Positions 13,716 through 14,489 of a DNA stretch of 14,489 nucleotides are shown here, in pieces (within the stretch, counting starts at the first letter, position 1; each line of letters starts with the position of its first letter). Source of the stretch: Bacteroidota bacterium (lineage in GTDB: Bacteria; Bacteroidota; Bacteroidia; Bacteroidales; Prolixibacteraceae); NCBI GenBank assembly GCA_030691295.1, contig JAUYEQ010000315.1, positions 1-14,489 of the forward strand. The letters are read 5' to 3'. The position numbers and the translations under genes were made by a program. The notes below the pieces were generated by a model that saw only the letters and a list, made by a program, of their open reading frames with translations, ran no database searches and was not told where the DNA came from.

Positions 13716-14489
13716 CTATTTCGCAAACTCCTTTTCCAGTTCTTCCAGTGTTTTTCCCTTGGTTTCAGGAACATATTTCAGCACATACAGCAAATTGGCC
13801 AGACAAATCAGTGCAAAAATCAGGAAGGTAATCCCTCCGCTCAGTTTTTCGAGCATGATGGGAAATACGATAGTTACAACGGTACAGGCAATCCAAAGCG
13901 ACACAATAGCAATCGACATTCCTTTGCTGCGAAGGCGGTTGGGAAATAATTCAGCTGCTACCACCCAAAGAGCTGGTCCCAATGAAGCCGCAAAAAAGGC
14001 GATGTATCCAAGAATAAATACCAGCACCAATACTCCGGAAGTTTGATTGGTGAAATACAATGCTGATAGTCCGGCCAACATCAGCATCATGCCGGTTGAA
14101 CCGATGATAATTAATAGCTTACGTCCAAGACGGTCGATTAAAACCATTGCAACCAAAGTAAAAAGCAGATTGGTGCCGCCAATCAAAATAGTTTGAAACA
14201 GAGCTGAATCGTTCGATTGACCCACATTAGCGAATATTTTTGGTGCGTAATACATGATCGTGTTGATTCCGGTAATCTGCTGAAATACGGCCAAAATGAT
14301 CCCTATAAATAAAAGCGGTTTAATTTTGGGAGCCAGCAAATCTCGAAAAGTTGATTCTTCCTGATTTTTTAGTGTTTGTTCGATTTCTTTTAATTCGGCA
14401 GCCGCAAATTCTTTTCCGGAAGTTTTGATCAATACATGGAGCGCATCTTTGTTCCGGCCACGGGCAACCAGCCAGCGCGGACTTTCAGG
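13716..14489 (-). CDS. MFS sugar porter, C-terminal half (partial)
   Basis: The last 257 residues of an inner-membrane sugar:H+ symporter of the sugar porter family (XylE/GLUT-like); the N-terminal half lies beyond the window edge. The frame is open to the last base and begins with PESPRWLVARG, the sugar-porter signature after helix 6. Then come QQITGIN (70-76 of the fragment, sugar-binding glutamines), MYYAPKIF, DRLGRK (119-124), GPALWVVAAELFPNRLR (171-187, with the sugar-contacting Trp) and the C-terminal PETKGKTLEELE (241-252). About six hydrophobic helices are present. It lies upstream of the kinase in the same direction and would supply its substrate; the exact sugar (xylose, glucose, galactose or other) cannot be told from this half. 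Confidence 0.88.
   Translation of the reverse strand, partial: PESPRWLVARGRNKDALHVLIKTSGKEFAAAELKEIEQTLKNQEESTFRDLLAPKIKPLLFIGIILAVFQQITGINTIMYYAPKIFANVGQSNDSALFQTILIGGTNLLFTLVAMVLIDRLGRKLLIIIGSTGMMLMLAGLSALYFTNQTSGVLVLVFILGYIAFFAASLGPALWVVAAELFPNRLRSKGMSIAIVSLWIACTVVTIVFPIMLEKLSGGITFLIFALICLANLLYVLKYVPETKGKTLEELEKEFAK

Noticed and set aside
13468..14046. 192-codon plus-strand frame across the kinase start, heptamer tract and permease end
   Set aside because: Its middle is just the translated heptamer tract (EYWLLDIGYSIF-like) and both ends are antisense to conserved genes. Such products are repeat artefacts.

Overview
The window looks like a carbohydrate-utilisation island of a member of the Bacteroidota, possibly a Marinilabiliales/Prolixibacteraceae-like lineage, though that is only an impression. 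The signs are secreted glycosidases with Sec signal peptides, no clear Shine-Dalgarno sites, A/T-rich leaders, one candidate TTTG / TAnnTTTG promoter, and dispersed repeats that I associate from memory with this phylum. Every credible gene is on the minus strand, so transcription runs from high to low coordinates.

Right part (14489 to 9868), cytoplasmic sugar handling: the C-terminal half of a sugar-porter MFS permease (cut by the window edge), a ROK sugar kinase, a 599-residue protein with a class I mannose-6-phosphate-isomerase core and a large N-terminal extension, and a cupin-type glucose-6-phosphate isomerase. Together they would import a hexose, phosphorylate it and bring it to fructose-6-phosphate.

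Middle and left part (9701 to 443), a tightly spaced run, probably one operon: a GH36-like alpha-galactosidase broken by an internal deletion and frameshift, a Tat-signal Gfo/Idh/MocA oxidoreductase, a uroporphyrinogen-decarboxylase-superfamily protein, an intact secreted GH120 beta-xylosidase, a GH101/GH129-related enzyme that has lost its catalytic core, and a secreted DUF5060/DUF4038-type glycosidase. No SusC/SusD pair and no regulator lies in the window. At the left edge is the end of an IS5-type insertion sequence with a frameshifted transposase; its inferred end lies 14 bases downstream of the last hydrolase gene.

The most unusual material is repetitive. A 35-bp GC-rich imperfect palindrome occurs twice (12132-12166 and 13558-13592), both times inside a coding sequence and in the same frame, adding the peptide SPS(L/F)xGGxGEA to two unrelated proteins. 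An 11-unit degenerate heptamer tract (TTnnnTA) fills most of the gap between the permease and the kinase. A 27-bp-arm inverted repeat lies between the two isomerase genes. Two of the four glycosidase genes show deletions plus frameshifts while their neighbours are intact, so the locus appears to be losing substrate-specific functions. No RNA genes or CRISPR arrays were seen, and no stretch longer than 300 bases lacks a gene.
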